From: Ferrovibrio terrae
GTDB taxonomy: Bacteria > Pseudomonadota > Alphaproteobacteria > Ferrovibrionales > Ferrovibrionaceae
Assembly (NCBI RefSeq): GCF_007197755.1
Contig: NZ_CP041636.1
Coordinates: forward strand, 372,001-436,000
Reading direction: 5' to 3'
DNA: 64,000 nucleotides
In this document: positions 8,188 to 18,465 of the stretch, piece by piece
Numbering within the stretch: the stretch's first letter is position 1
Layout of the letters: every line of letters starts with the position of its first letter
Translations under genes and position numbers: made by a program
The notes under the pieces: generated by a model
The model's database searches: none
Told to the model about the DNA's origin: nothing
The model's input: only the letters and a program-made list of their open reading frames with translations

Positions 8188-10506
8188 ATGACCGAGATCA
8201 AAAAAGTCGCGGTGATCGGCGCCGGTGTCATGGGTTCCGGCATTGCCGCTCATGTCGCCAATGCCGGCATTCCCGTCATCCTGCTGGACATCGTGCCACA
8301 GGGTGCGAATGACCGCAGCGCGCTCGCCAAGGGCGCCATCGAAAAAATGCTGAAGACCAAGCCTGCGCCCTTCATGCATCCGAAGGTCGCCAAGCTGGTG
8401 ACGCCGGGCAATCTGGAAGACGATCTGGATAAGCTCGCCGATGTGGACTGGATCTGCGAAGCGATCATCGAGAATGTCGATCTGAAGCGGAAGCTCTATG
8501 CGCAGCTTGAAGAGAAGCGCAAGAAGGGCTCGATCGTCACCTCCAATACCTCGACGATTCCGCTCGACCTGCTGACTGAAGGCCTGCCGGAGAGCTTCGC
8601 CGCCGATTTCGCCGTGACGCATTTCTTCAATCCGCCGCGCTACATGCGCCTGTTCGAGCTGGTGAAGGGCCCCAAGACCAAGCCTGCCGTGATCGACGCA
8701 CTGCGCCGTTTCGGCGACGTCAAGCTCGGCAAGGAAGTGGTCGACTGCAAGGACCGCCCGGGCTTCATCGCCAACCGCATCGGCATCTACTGGTCCACGG
8801 TCGCCACGGCACTGGCCTATGACATGGGCCTGACGGTGGAAGAGGCCGACAGCATTGTCGGCAAGCCGATGGGCATTCCCAAGACCGGCATTTTCGGCCT
8901 CGCCGATCTGACCGGCATCGATCTCGGCCCCTATGTGGTCGGCTCGATGCTGAAGACCCTGCCCAAGACCGATCCGCTGCATCAGTTCTACAAGGCGGAT
9001 CACCCGCTGAACGCCCTGATGCAGAAGATGATCAAGGACGGCTATACCGGCCGCAAGGGCAAGGGCGGCTTCTACCGCAACCGCGGCAAGGAAGCGCTCG
9101 ATCTCAAGACCGGCGAGTATCGCGCCACCAAGCGCGCCAACCTGGAATCGGCGAAGGTCGCCAGGAAGGGCCTGCGCGCGCTGGTCGAGCATGAAGACAA
9201 GGGCGGCCAGTATGCCTGGGGCGTCGCCAGCCGCGTGCTGTCTTACGCCGCCGACCTGGTGCCGGAAATCGTGGACGACATCCTCGCCGTCGATCTGGCG
9301 ATGAAGACCGGCTACGCCTGGAAATACGGCCCGTTCGAGCAGATCGACCAGCTCGGCACCAAGTGGTTTGCCGACAAGCTGAAGGCTGCCGGCATGCCGA
9401 TCCCGAAGATGCTGGAAGTCGCCGCCGGGCGTCCGTTCTACAAGGAAGAGAACGGCAAGGTCTACCAACTCACCACCAAGGGCGACTATGCCGAGATCGT
9501 GGTGGCGCCCGATGCCTGGATGCTGGCCGATATCAAGCGCGGCAAGCAGCCGATCGCCTCGAACCGCGGCGCCAGCCTGTGGGATGTCGGCGATGGCGTC
9601 GCCTGCCTGGAATTCCACACCAAGATGAATGCGGTGGATGCCGACATCATCACGATGGTGAAGGAAGCCGGCAAGATCGACAAGAAGGGCTTCAAGGCGC
9701 TGATCATCGGCAACGACGCGGACAATTTCTCGGTCGGCGCCAATGTCGGCATTGCCTTGTTCCAGGCCAATATCGCGATGTGGCCCGCCATCGAGCAGGG
9801 CATCAGCGAAGGCCAGGATGCCTATATGAAGCTGAAATACGCGCCCTTCCCGGTCGTGTCGGCTGTCGCCGGCATGGCGCTGGGCGGCGGCTGCGAGATC
9901 ACGCTGCATTCCGATGCGATCCAGGCCCATGCCGAAAGCTATATGGGCTTGGTGGAAGTCGGCGTCGGCGTCATCCCGGGCTGGGGCGGCTGCAAGGAGC
10001 TGATCACCCGCGCGATCACCAACAAGCGGCGTCCCGGCGGTCCGATGCCGGCGCTGGCCCAGGTGTTCGAGGCGATTTCCACGGCCAAGGTCGCGACCTC
10101 GGCGATGGAAGCGCGCGACATGCTGATCCTGCGCGATGGCGACGGCATCACCATGAACCGCCGTCGCCTGCTGGCCGATGCCAAGGCCAAGGCGCTGAAG
10201 CTGGCGGAAGACTACAAGCCACCGGTGCCGGTCGAGATCAGCCTGCCGGGCCCGACCGCCAAGGCGGCGATGAGCCTGGCGGTGGAAGGCTTCTTCCAGC
10301 AGGGCAAGGCCACCAAGCATGATGTGGTGGTGTCTGGTGCGCTGGCCAATGTGGTGTCCGGTGGCAAGACCGACATCACCGAGGTGATCACCGAGAAGAA
10401 GCTGCTGGAACTCGAGCGCGAGAATTTCATGTCGCTGATCAAGACCAGCGCCACGCTCGACCGTATCGAACACATGCTGACCAAGGGCAAGCCGCTGCGT
10501 AACTGA
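8188..10506 (+). CDS. 3-hydroxyacyl-CoA dehydrogenase / enoyl-CoA hydratase, FadN-type domain order
   Basis: A 772-residue bifunctional beta-oxidation enzyme. The N-terminus has the NAD-binding motif GAGVMGSG at residues 11-18 and the dehydrogenase signature HFFNPPRYM near residue 148. The enoyl-CoA hydratase part is C-terminal, with GMALGGGCEIT near residue 560 and EVGVGVIPGWGG near 590. This dehydrogenase-first order is that of Bacillus FadN, the reverse of E. coli FadB/FadJ. It sits between a thiolase and an acyl-CoA dehydrogenase, so the four beta-oxidation activities are adjacent. Chain-length preference is not evident. Confidence 0.93.
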   Translation: MTEIKKVAVIGAGVMGSGIAAHVANAGIPVILLDIVPQGANDRSALAKGAIEKMLKTKPAPFMHPKVAKLVTPGNLEDDLDKLADVDWICEAIIENVDLKRKLYAQLEEKRKKGSIVTSNTSTIPLDLLTEGLPESFAADFAVTHFFNPPRYMRLFELVKGPKTKPAVIDALRRFGDVKLGKEVVDCKDRPGFIANRIGIYWSTVATALAYDMGLTVEEADSIVGKPMGIPKTGIFGLADLTGIDLGPYVVGSMLKTLPKTDPLHQFYKADHPLNALMQKMIKDGYTGRKGKGGFYRNRGKEALDLKTGEYRATKRANLESAKVARKGLRALVEHEDKGGQYAWGVASRVLSYAADLVPEIVDDILAVDLAMKTGYAWKYGPFEQIDQLGTKWFADKLKAAGMPIPKMLEVAAGRPFYKEENGKVYQLTTKGDYAEIVVAPDAWMLADIKRGKQPIASNRGASLWDVGDGVACLEFHTKMNAVDADIITMVKEAGKIDKKGFKALIIGNDADNFSVGANVGIALFQANIAMWPAIEQGISEGQDAYMKLKYAPFPVVSAVAGMALGGGCEITLHSDAIQAHAESYMGLVEVGVGVIPGWGGCKELITRAITNKRRPGGPMPALAQVFEAISTAKVATSAMEARDMLILRDGDGITMNRRRLLADAKAKALKLAEDYKPPVPVEISLPGPTAKAAMSLAVEGFFQQGKATKHDVVVSGALANVVSGGKTDITEVITEKKLLELERENFMSLIKTSATLDRIEHMLTKGKPLRN

Positions 10507-10533
10507 CGCAGCGCGCTTTGAGGGAGACAGGCC

Positions 10534-12327
10534 ATGCCGAGCTATACCGCCCCGATCAAGGACTTCCAGTTCGTGCTGCACGATGTACTGCAGATGGAAA
10601 AGATGAGCAACCAGCTGGGCTTCACCGATGCCAGCCGCGACGTCGTAGACGCCGTGCTGGAAGAAGGCGGCAAGTTCATGAGCGAGGTCACCGCGCCGCT
10701 GAACCGCGTCGGCGATCTCGAAGGCTGCAAGTGGGAGAATGGCGTGGTCACCACGCCGACCGGCTTCAAGGAAGCCTACGAGAAATATTGCGAGGCCGGC
10801 TGGGGCGCGCTGACGGCCGAGGAAAAGTACGGCGGCCAGGGCCTGCCGCATGTGCTCGGCATCGCCATGGCGGAAATCCAGTCCTCGGCCAACATGGCCT
10901 TTGCCATGTATCCCGGCCTGACCCATGGCGCCTATGAGGCGCTGCTGCGGCACGGCTCGGAAGAGCAGAAGGACAAGTATCTGCCCAACATGGCGTCCGG
11001 CAAATGGACTGGCACCATGAACCTGACCGAGCCGCATTGCGGCACGGATTTAGGCCTGATGCGCACCAAGGCCGAGCCGCAGGCGGATGGCAGCTACCTG
11101 ATCACCGGCACCAAGATCTTCATCTCGGCCGGCGAACACGACATGGCCGAGAACATCATCCATCTGGTGCTGGCCAAGATTCCGGGCGGCCCGGAGGGCA
11201 TCAAGGGCGTCAGCCTGTTCCTGGTGCCGAAATTCATGGTGAACGACGACGGCTCGCTCGGCGCCCGCAATGGCGTCAGCTGCGGCTCGATCGAACACAA
11301 GATGGGCATCCACGGCAATTCCACCTGCGTGCTGAATTACGACAATGCCAAGGGCTGGCTGGTCGGCCAGATGCACAAGGGCATGCAGGCGATGTTCGTG
11401 ATGATGAACGCCGCCCGCCTCGGCGTCGGCGTGCAGGGCCTGAGCCAGGCCGAGGTCGCCTACCAGAATGCGCTGACCTATGCCAACGACCGCCTGCAGG
11501 GCCGCTCGATCACTGGCACCAAGGCGCCTGAGAAGCCGGCCGATCCGATCATCGTGCATCCGGATATCCGGCGCATGCTGATGACGATCAAGGCTTTCAC
11601 CGAAGGCAGCCGCGCGCTGGCTTTGTGGACCGGCATCGAACTTGATATCGCCGCCAAACATCCCGATGAGCAGCGCCGCCAGGAAGCCGACGACCTCGTG
11701 GCCTTCCTCACCCCGATGGTGAAGGCCTATATGACCGATTACGGCTACCAGTGCGCCACCATGGCCCAGCAGGTCTATGGCGGTCACGGCTATATCGCCG
11801 AATGGGGCATGGAGCAGTTCGTGCGCGATGCGCGTATCGCCATGATCTATGAAGGCGCCAACGGCATTCAGGCACTCGATCTCGTCGGCCGCAAGCTGCC
11901 GACCGGCATCGGCCGCCTCGCCCGCCGCTTCTTCCATCCGGTCTCCGCCTTCATCGAAGACAAGATGATGGATCCCGGCATCGGCAAGGATTACGTCATG
12001 CCGCTGGCCAAGGCCTTTGCCCGCCTGCAGACCGCGACCGCGGTGGTGAGCGAGCGCGGCATGAAGAATCCGGACGAAGCCGGCGCGGCTTCGTGGGATT
12101 ACCTCAATCTCTTCGCGCTGGTTGCGCTCGGCTTCATGTGGGCCCGCATGGCCGAAGTGGCCAAGCAGAAGCTGGCCGAAGGCGGCGGCGACAAGGACTT
12201 CTACGAGACCAAGCTGGTCACCGCCCGCTTCTTCATGGACCGCATGCTGCCCGATACGGCAGCTCAGCTGGCCAAGATCCAGGCCGGTGCGGAAAGCACC
12301 ATGATGCTGAAGGCCGCCAATTTCTAA
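10534..12327 (+). CDS. Acyl-CoA dehydrogenase with C-terminal extension (DmdC/FadE-like)
   Basis: A 597-residue acyl-CoA dehydrogenase, about 200 residues longer than the short-chain type. It has [12 protein letters not shown] in the middle domain and [13 protein letters not shown] near residue 440, whose Glu is the likely catalytic base, followed by the acyl-CoA dehydrogenase C-terminal extension domain. Members are often labelled 3-methylmercaptopropionyl-CoA dehydrogenase (DmdC), but many act on ordinary fatty acyl-CoAs, which the operon context favours. AGGGAGACAGGCC precedes the ATG. Confidence 0.92.
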   Translation: MPSYTAPIKDFQFVLHDVLQMEKMSNQLGFTDASRDVVDAVLEEGGKFMSEVTAPLNRVGDLEGCKWENGVVTTPTGFKEAYEKYCEAGWGALTAEEKYGGQGLPHVLGIAMAEIQSSANMAFAMYPGLTHGAYEALLRHGSEEQKDKYLPNMASGKWTGTMNLTEPHCGTDLGLMRTKAEPQADGSYLITGTKIFISAGEHDMAENIIHLVLAKIPGGPEGIKGVSLFLVPKFMVNDDGSLGARNGVSCGSIEHKMGIHGNSTCVLNYDNAKGWLVGQMHKGMQAMFVMMNAARLGVGVQGLSQAEVAYQNALTYANDRLQGRSITGTKAPEKPADPIIVHPDIRRMLMTIKAFTEGSRALALWTGIELDIAAKHPDEQRRQEADDLVAFLTPMVKAYMTDYGYQCATMAQQVYGGHGYIAEWGMEQFVRDARIAMIYEGANGIQALDLVGRKLPTGIGRLARRFFHPVSAFIEDKMMDPGIGKDYVMPLAKAFARLQTATAVVSERGMKNPDEAGAASWDYLNLFALVALGFMWARMAEVAKQKLAEGGGDKDFYETKLVTARFFMDRMLPDTAAQLAKIQAGAESTMMLKAANF

Positions 12328-12373
12328 CATCTAACCGCGCAGGACGCGGCCCAAGTCTGGACGGAGGAAGCGA

Positions 12374-13522
12374 ATGACCGAATACGGCATCCCGCGCAGC
12401 ATCTATGGCGAAGACCACCAGATGTTCCGCGAGGCAGCGCGCAAGTTCTACGAACGCGAGGTTGTCCCTCACCACGCCAAGTGGGAAGAGGATGGCGTGG
12501 TGCCGAAGGACGTCTGGCGCAAGGCCGGCGAAGCCGGCTTCCTCTGCGCCACCATGCCAGAGGAATACGGCGGCTCCGGCGTCGACCGGCTGTATTCGGC
12601 GATCCTGATGGAAGAACAGGCCTATACCGGCTGCACCGGTCCGGGCTTTTCGCTGCATTCCGATATCGTCGCGCCCTATATCCTCGCCTATGGCTCGGAA
12701 GAGCAGAAGAAGAAGTGGCTGCCCAAGATGGCCAGCGGCGAAGTGATCGGCGCGATCGCCATGACCGAACCCGGCGCCGGCTCCGACCTGCAGGGCGTCA
12801 AGACCACGGCCGTGCGCGACGGCAACGAATTCGTCATCAACGGCCAGAAGACCTTCATCACCAACGGCCAGAATGCCGACCTGGTTATCGTCGTGACCAA
12901 GACCGACCCCAAGCAGGGCGCCAAGGGCACCTCGCTGTTCCTGGTCGAAGCCGGCCGCGAGGGCTTCACCAAGGGCCGCAATCTCGAAAAGCTCGGCATG
13001 AAGGCGCAGGATACGTCGGAACTGTTCTTCTCCGATGTGCGCGTGCCGCCGGAGAACATGCTGGGCGGCGAAGGCCAGGGCTTCTTCTATTTGATGCAGG
13101 AACTGGCCTGGGAGCGCCTGCAGATCGCCATCATGGCGGTGGCTGGCTGCGAAGCCGCGCTGAAGTGGACCGTGGACTACACCCGCGAGCGCAAGGTCTT
13201 CGGCAAATCGGTGCTGGATTTCCAGAACACCAAGTTCGAACTGGCCGAACTGAAGACCGAGACGCAGATCGCCCGCGTCTTCGTCGACAAATGCATCGAG
13301 ATGGTCGCCAACCACAAGCTGGACGTCGCCACCGCGGCGATGGCGAAATACTGGACCACTGACCTGCAGGGCAAGCTGCTCGACCGCTGCCTGCAGCTGT
13401 TCGGCGGCTACGGCTTCATGTGGGAATATCCGATCACCCGCGCCTATGCCGATGCCCGCGTGCAGCGCATCTATGGCGGCACCAACGAGATCATGAAGGA
13501 ATTGATCAGCCGCACCCTGTAA
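12374..13522 (+). CDS. Acyl-CoA dehydrogenase, long-chain/isovaleryl type
   Basis: A 382-residue acyl-CoA dehydrogenase with MTEPGAGSDLQGV in the flavin region. The C-terminal loop reads RIYGGTNEIMKELI, with Gly where short/medium-chain enzymes keep the catalytic Glu. In long-chain and isovaleryl-CoA dehydrogenases the base is instead in helix G, and here QELAWERLQIA supplies Glu247. It therefore complements the larger dehydrogenase just upstream, which keeps the YEG base. It lies in the same operon, 46 bp downstream. Confidence 0.92.
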   Translation: MTEYGIPRSIYGEDHQMFREAARKFYEREVVPHHAKWEEDGVVPKDVWRKAGEAGFLCATMPEEYGGSGVDRLYSAILMEEQAYTGCTGPGFSLHSDIVAPYILAYGSEEQKKKWLPKMASGEVIGAIAMTEPGAGSDLQGVKTTAVRDGNEFVINGQKTFITNGQNADLVIVVTKTDPKQGAKGTSLFLVEAGREGFTKGRNLEKLGMKAQDTSELFFSDVRVPPENMLGGEGQGFFYLMQELAWERLQIAIMAVAGCEAALKWTVDYTRERKVFGKSVLDFQNTKFELAELKTETQIARVFVDKCIEMVANHKLDVATAAMAKYWTTDLQGKLLDRCLQLFGGYGFMWEYPITRAYADARVQRIYGGTNEIMKELISRTL

Positions 13523-13576
13523 GCGGGTTTGACTATCCGGGTATCCGGCGTAAACGACGAAAAAGGGAGAGAGACC

Positions 13577-14785
13577 ATGACCGAAGCCTTCATCTATGAC
13601 GCCGTGCGCACACCGCGCGGCAAGGGCCGCTCAAGCGGCGCGCTGCATGAAGTGACGCCGATGCGTCTGGCCACCACGGCGCTGGAAGCCGTGCGCGACC
13701 GCAACAATCTGGATACCTCTCTCGTTGACGACGTGGTGCTCGGCTGCGTGATGCCGGTGGGCGAACAGGGCGCCGATATCGCCCGCGTCGCCGTGATCCA
13801 GTCCGGCTATGCCGAAACCACCGCCGGCGTGCAGATCAACCGTTTCTGTGCTTCAGGGCTCGAAGCCTGCAACATGGCGGCCGCCCAGGTGATGTCCGGC
13901 CAGAGCCAGATGGCGATCGGCGGTGGCGTGGAAAGCATGAGCCGTGTGCCGATGGGGTCTGACGGCGGCGCCTGGGCGACCGATCCGGCCGTGGCGATTT
14001 CGACCTATTTCGTGCCGCAGGGCATCTCGGCCGACCTGATCGCCACCAAATACGGCTTCAGCCGCGATGATGTCGACTCCTACGCAGTCGAGAGCCAGAA
14101 GCGCGCCAAGCGCTCCTGGGATGAAGGCCGCTTCAAGAAGTCGATCATCCCGGTCAAGGACATCAACGGCCTGACCATCCTGGATCGCGACGAGCATCTG
14201 CGGCCCGAGACCACGATGCAGACGCTGGCCTCGCTCGATCCGTCCTTCGCGGTGATGGGCGAGCAGTTCGGTTTCGACTCGGTCGCCACCCAGCGCTATC
14301 CAGACGTCGAGCGTATCGAGCATGTGCATCATGCCGGCAATAGCTCAGGGATCGTCGACGGCGCCGCCGCCGTGCTGATCGGCAACAAGGAAGCCGGCCA
14401 GAAGACTGGTTTGAAGCCGCGCGCCCGCATCCGCAGCTTCGCCTCCATCGGCTCGGAGCCGACCATCATGCTGACCGGTCCGAGCTTTGCCGCCGAAAAG
14501 GCGCTGAAGCTGGCCGGCATGACGGCGTCGGATATCGACCTCTTCGAGCTGAACGAGGCCTTTGCCTCGGTGGTGCTGCGCTTCATGCAGGCGCTGAACA
14601 TCCCGCATGACAAGATCAACGTGAACGGCGGCGCCATTGCGCTGGGCCATCCGCTGGGTGCGACCGGCGCGATGATCCTGGGCACCATGGTCGACGAGCT
14701 GGAGCGCACCGGCAAGAGCACCGCGCTGGTTACGCTCTGCGTCGGCGCCGGCATGGGCACCGCCACCATCATCGAGCGCGTCTAA
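13577..14785 (+). CDS. Acetyl-CoA acyltransferase (thiolase), second copy
   Basis: A 402-residue thiolase with the canonical active site: Cys91 in [10 protein letters not shown], His358 in GHPLGATG, and Cys388 in CVGAGMG. The start is the ATG at 13577, preceded by AAAGGGAGAGAG; an upstream in-frame codon adds 16 residues with no family similarity. It differs from the first thiolase of the operon in the CxSG loop and is paired with the FadJ-like gene that follows, so the operon holds two complete thiolase plus multienzyme sets. Confidence 0.93.
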   Translation: MTEAFIYDAVRTPRGKGRSSGALHEVTPMRLATTALEAVRDRNNLDTSLVDDVVLGCVMPVGEQGADIARVAVIQSGYAETTAGVQINRFCASGLEACNMAAAQVMSGQSQMAIGGGVESMSRVPMGSDGGAWATDPAVAISTYFVPQGISADLIATKYGFSRDDVDSYAVESQKRAKRSWDEGRFKKSIIPVKDINGLTILDRDEHLRPETTMQTLASLDPSFAVMGEQFGFDSVATQRYPDVERIEHVHHAGNSSGIVDGAAAVLIGNKEAGQKTGLKPRARIRSFASIGSEPTIMLTGPSFAAEKALKLAGMTASDIDLFELNEAFASVVLRFMQALNIPHDKINVNGGAIALGHPLGATGAMILGTMVDELERTGKSTALVTLCVGAGMGTATIIERV

Positions 14786-14815
14786 GCGCCACACATATAG
14801 ATATCGGGTAGGAAA

Positions 14816-16951
14816 ATGATCGATTACACCGTTGATGGCGACGGCGTCGCCTCCATCGTCTGGAATGTGGCCGACCGGCCGATGAACGTGATGAACAATG
14901 AAAGCGTCGGTGCGTTCCGCGACGCCGTCTACAAGGCGATTGGCGACAAGGCCGTGAAGGGCGTGATCGTCACCTCGGCGAAGAACGACTTCGTCGCTGG
15001 CGCCGACCTGGTCAACCTGCTGAAGGAATCCAAGGACCCGGCCAAGGCGCTGCAGAACAGCTTCAACCTGCAGAAGCTGTTCCGCGATATCGAAAAGGCC
15101 GGCAAACCCTTCGTCGCCGCGATGAACGGCACGGCGCTGGGTGGCGGCTATGAAATCTGCCTGTCCTGCCACCGCCGCATCGCCGCCGACAACCCGAAGG
15201 CCCTGATCGGTCTGCCGGAAGCCACCATCGGCTTGCTGCCAGGTGCCGGCGGCACGCAGCGTTTGCCGCGCCTGATTGGCGTGTCCAAGGCCCTGCCGAT
15301 GATGCTGGAAGGCAAGAAGGTCGATCCCAAGGCCGCTCTGGCATTGGGGATGGTCGATGAAGTCGTCGCGCCGGCCGACCTGCTCAAGCGTGCCAAGGAA
15401 TGGATCCTGGGCGACGGCCAGACCGGCCATGTGAAGCCCTGGGACCAGAAGGGTTTCCGCGTGCCTGAAGCCGCCAACACGCCGCGCGGCGCGCAGGTCT
15501 TCACCGCCGGCAATGCCATGCTGCGCGCCAAGACGCAGGGTAACTATCCGAACGCCCAGTACATCATGTCCTGCGTGTACGAGGGCATGCTGGTCGACAT
15601 CGATACCGGCCTGAAGATCGAAAGCCGCTATTTCGTCGCCTGCACGCAGTCGAAGGAAGCGCGCAACATGATCCGCTCGCTGTTCTTCTCGATCGGTGAG
15701 GCCAACAAGCTGGCCAACCGTCCGAAGAACGTGCCGACCCAGACCTATACCAGGGTCGGCATCCTCGGCGCCGGCATGATGGGCGCGGGCATCGCCTGGT
15801 CGGCTTCTGCCGCCGGCCTGCAGGTCGTTCTGCTGGATTCGACGCAGGAGTCGGCGGACAAGGGCAAGGCCTACAGCGCTGCGCTACTCGACAAACGCAT
15901 CAAGTCCAAGCGCGGCACCGAAGCCGACAAGGAGAAACAGCTCGGCCTGATCAAGGCGACGACGTCGTATGACGACCTCAAGGGCTGCGAACTGATCATC
16001 GAGGCGGTGTTCGAGGATCGCAACATCAAGGCCGATGTGACCAGGAAGGCCGAGGCGCAGATCGCCGCCGATGCCATCTTCGCCTCCAATACCTCGACGC
16101 TGCCGATCAGCGGGCTGGCCGAAGCCAGCAGCCGGCCGGCCAACTTCATCGGCCTGCATTTCTTCTCGCCGGTCGACAAGATGCCGCTGGTCGAGATCAT
16201 CCGCGGCAAGCAGACCTCGGACGAGACGCTGGCGCGCGCCATGGACTTCGTGAAGAAGATCCGCAAGACGCCGATCGTGGTGAATGACAGCCGTGGCTTC
16301 TACACCAGCCGCGTGTTCGCGACTTACGTGACCGAAGGTCTGACCATGCTGGCCGAAGGCGTGCATCCGGCGATCATCGAGAATGCTGGCAAGATGGCCG
16401 GCATGCCGGTGGGTCCGCTGGCGCTGGCCGACGAAGTGTCGATGGAGCTGATGCATCGCGTCCGTCAGCAGACCAGGAAAGACCTCGGCGACGCCTACAA
16501 GACGGATGGCTCGGAGCCGGTGCTGCAGGCGATGGTCGAGAAACTCGGTCGCATCGGCAAGAAAGCCGGCAAGGGCTTCTACGAGTATCCCGCCGACGGC
16601 AAGAAGAAGCTGTGGGGCGAGCTGTCCAGGCACTTCCCGGTCAAGCCGGAAGCCGAACAGCCCGACGTTCAGGATGTGGTCAAGCGGCTGGTCTATATCC
16701 AGTCGGTCGAGACCGCGCGCTGCCTGGAAGAAAAGGTCGTGATCGACGTGCGCGATGCCGATGTCGGCTCGATCATGGGCTGGGGATTCCCGCCCTTCCG
16801 TGGCGGCACGGTCAGCAACATCGACACCGTGGGCGTACAGCCCTTCGTGACCGAATGCGATGCGCTGGCGCAGAAGCATGGTGCGCGCTTCACGCCGCCC
16901 AAGCTGCTGCGCGACATGGCGGCGGGCGGTAAGAGCTTCTATGCCATCTGA
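14816..16951 (+). CDS. Multifunctional enoyl-CoA hydratase / 3-hydroxyacyl-CoA dehydrogenase, FadJ/FadB-type
   Basis: A 711-residue enzyme with the hydratase domain first (about 1-190), showing GTALGGGYEI and LPEATIGLLPGAGGTQRLP with the two catalytic glutamates. The 3-hydroxyacyl-CoA dehydrogenase follows, with NAD motif GAGMMGAG near residue 317 and HFFSPVDKMPLVEII. This is the FadB/FadJ domain order. It is the last gene of the operon, followed 20 bp later by an intrinsic terminator. Together with the upstream FadN-type enzyme it gives two differently built enzymes for the same two steps. Confidence 0.94.
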   Translation: MIDYTVDGDGVASIVWNVADRPMNVMNNESVGAFRDAVYKAIGDKAVKGVIVTSAKNDFVAGADLVNLLKESKDPAKALQNSFNLQKLFRDIEKAGKPFVAAMNGTALGGGYEICLSCHRRIAADNPKALIGLPEATIGLLPGAGGTQRLPRLIGVSKALPMMLEGKKVDPKAALALGMVDEVVAPADLLKRAKEWILGDGQTGHVKPWDQKGFRVPEAANTPRGAQVFTAGNAMLRAKTQGNYPNAQYIMSCVYEGMLVDIDTGLKIESRYFVACTQSKEARNMIRSLFFSIGEANKLANRPKNVPTQTYTRVGILGAGMMGAGIAWSASAAGLQVVLLDSTQESADKGKAYSAALLDKRIKSKRGTEADKEKQLGLIKATTSYDDLKGCELIIEAVFEDRNIKADVTRKAEAQIAADAIFASNTSTLPISGLAEASSRPANFIGLHFFSPVDKMPLVEIIRGKQTSDETLARAMDFVKKIRKTPIVVNDSRGFYTSRVFATYVTEGLTMLAEGVHPAIIENAGKMAGMPVGPLALADEVSMELMHRVRQQTRKDLGDAYKTDGSEPVLQAMVEKLGRIGKKAGKGFYEYPADGKKKLWGELSRHFPVKPEAEQPDVQDVVKRLVYIQSVETARCLEEKVVIDVRDADVGSIMGWGFPPFRGGTVSNIDTVGVQPFVTECDALAQKHGARFTPPKLLRDMAAGGKSFYAI

Positions 16952-16971
16952 AGCGTCCAACCCTGAATGAG

Positions 16972-17000
16972 AAAGGGCCGGGTTTCCCCGGCCCTTTTTT
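16972..17000 (+). terminator. Intrinsic terminator of the beta-oxidation operon
   Basis: AAAGGGCCGGG and CCCGGCCCTTT form a perfect 11-bp stem with loop TTTC, running into six T's. It lies 20 bp after the FadJ-like stop codon, and the convergent TRAP gene ends just beyond it. Confidence 0.92.
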
Positions 17001-17025
17001 GTTGGTTCAGATCGCCGACGGCCGG

Positions 17026-18465
17026 TCAGTCGGCCGGCGCCGGCACCTCGCCCTCGCTGGCGCTCTCGGCATCCGGCTCGAACAGCGTGGTGCCGCCGCC
17101 TTGGCCGCCACTCTCCAGGGCACCGGCCGGCGTTTCACCGCCACCGCCGTATAGTTGCTCAGGCAGCCAGAGTGCGATCTCGGGGAAGACATACAGCAGC
17201 ACCATCGCCACCAGCACCATGCCGACGAAGGGATAGATGCCCTTGAAAATATCCTCGATCGACAGCGATTTTGGCGCCACGCCCTTGCAGTAGAAGGCCG
17301 CCATCGCCACCGGTGGGGTGAGGAACGACGTCTGCAGGTTCAGTGCCACCAGGATGCCGAAGAACAGCGGATCGACGCCGTAATGCTGCAGCAGCGGCAG
17401 GAAGATCGGCACGAAGATGATGATGATCTCGGTCCATTCCAGCGGCCAGCCCAGCAGGAAGATGATGAACTGGGCCAGGATCATGAACTGCGTGCCGGAC
17501 AGATCGAGATAGTCGATCAGCTGGCGCACCACTTCATGGCCATTGAGATAGGCAAACACCGCCGAGAAGGTGGCCGAGCCGACAAACAGCCAGCAAACCA
17601 TCGCCGCCGACCGCGCGGTCAGGTAGACCGATTCGGTCAGCTTGGCGAAGCTGAAGCTGCGATAGGCAATCGCCAGCACGATAGCACCGGCCGCACCCAC
17701 GGCTGCGGCTTCGGTCGGCGTCGCCAGACCGAACAGGATGGCGCCCAGCACGGTGAAGATCAGTGCCGCCAGCGGCAGGAAGGACGTAGCCAGCGCCCAG
17801 AGCACCTTTGGCAGCGGTACATCCAGGATTTCCTTCGGCGGCTTGGGCGCCAGTGCCGGATTGGCGATGGCGCGGAAGACCACATATGAGACATACAGGC
17901 CGGCCAGCATCAGGCCGGGCAGGAAGGCGCCGGCATAAAGCTTGACCACCGACACGCCGGCCGTGGCGCCGTAGAGAATCAGCAGCACGCTGGGCGGGAT
18001 CAGGATGCCGAGACAGCCGCCGGCGCAGACCACACCGGCCGCCAGTTTCGGATCGTAGCCGGCGCGCAGCATGGCTGGCAAAGCCAGCAGGCTCATCAGC
18101 GTTACCACCGCACCGACGATGCCGGTGGCCGTGGCGAACAGCGCGCAGGTCAGCAGCGTGGCGATCGCCAGCGAGCCGGGCAGGTTTTTCGCCGCCAGTT
18201 CGATACTCAGGAACAATCGGTCGAGGATATTGGCGCGCTCGACGATGTAGCCCATGAACAGGAACAGCGGCACCGAGATCAGTACGTCATTGGCCATGAC
18301 ACTGAAGGTGCGCTGCACGAAGAGTTCAAAGATGTGGTTGCCCATGGCGTAGTAGCCGAAGCCAACGCCGATGGCCATGAGGGTGAAGGCGATGGGGAAC
18401 CCGAAACCGATGACGAACAGGAACACCACCAGCATCAGGATGCCAACCTGGGGATCAGTCATCAC
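17026..18465 (-). CDS. dctM: TRAP transporter large permease subunit
   Basis: A 479-residue DctM-type membrane protein with about twelve hydrophobic segments and the GGCLGILIPPSVLLILYG region typical of the subunit that carries the translocation path. TRAP transporters import organic acids with the sodium or proton gradient, using a periplasmic binding protein. Its start overlaps the dctQ stop by 4 bp. The last ~45 residues are Gly/Ala/Glu-rich and hydrophilic, an ordinary tail in this family. Confidence 0.93.
   Translation of the reverse strand: MMTDPQVGILMLVVFLFVIGFGFPIAFTLMAIGVGFGYYAMGNHIFELFVQRTFSVMANDVLISVPLFLFMGYIVERANILDRLFLSIELAAKNLPGSLAIATLLTCALFATATGIVGAVVTLMSLLALPAMLRAGYDPKLAAGVVCAGGCLGILIPPSVLLILYGATAGVSVVKLYAGAFLPGLMLAGLYVSYVVFRAIANPALAPKPPKEILDVPLPKVLWALATSFLPLAALIFTVLGAILFGLATPTEAAAVGAAGAIVLAIAYRSFSFAKLTESVYLTARSAAMVCWLFVGSATFSAVFAYLNGHEVVRQLIDYLDLSGTQFMILAQFIIFLLGWPLEWTEIIIIFVPIFLPLLQHYGVDPLFFGILVALNLQTSFLTPPVAMAAFYCKGVAPKSLSIEDIFKGIYPFVGMVLVAMVLLYVFPEIALWLPEQLYGGGGETPAGALESGGQGGGTTLFEPDAESASEGEVPAPAD

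Noticed and set aside
8056-11037. A 993-residue minus-strand reading frame
   Set aside because: Antisense to the FadN-type enzyme and an acyl-CoA dehydrogenase, both of which are clearly coding. It has no recognisable domain.
7026-16951. DMSP (dimethylsulfoniopropionate) degradation operon, suggested by DmdC- and DmdB-like members
   Set aside because: No DmdA or DmdD is seen. Thiolases and multienzymes point to ordinary beta-oxidation, and the ligand with DmdB similarity is far away at 59.9 kb.
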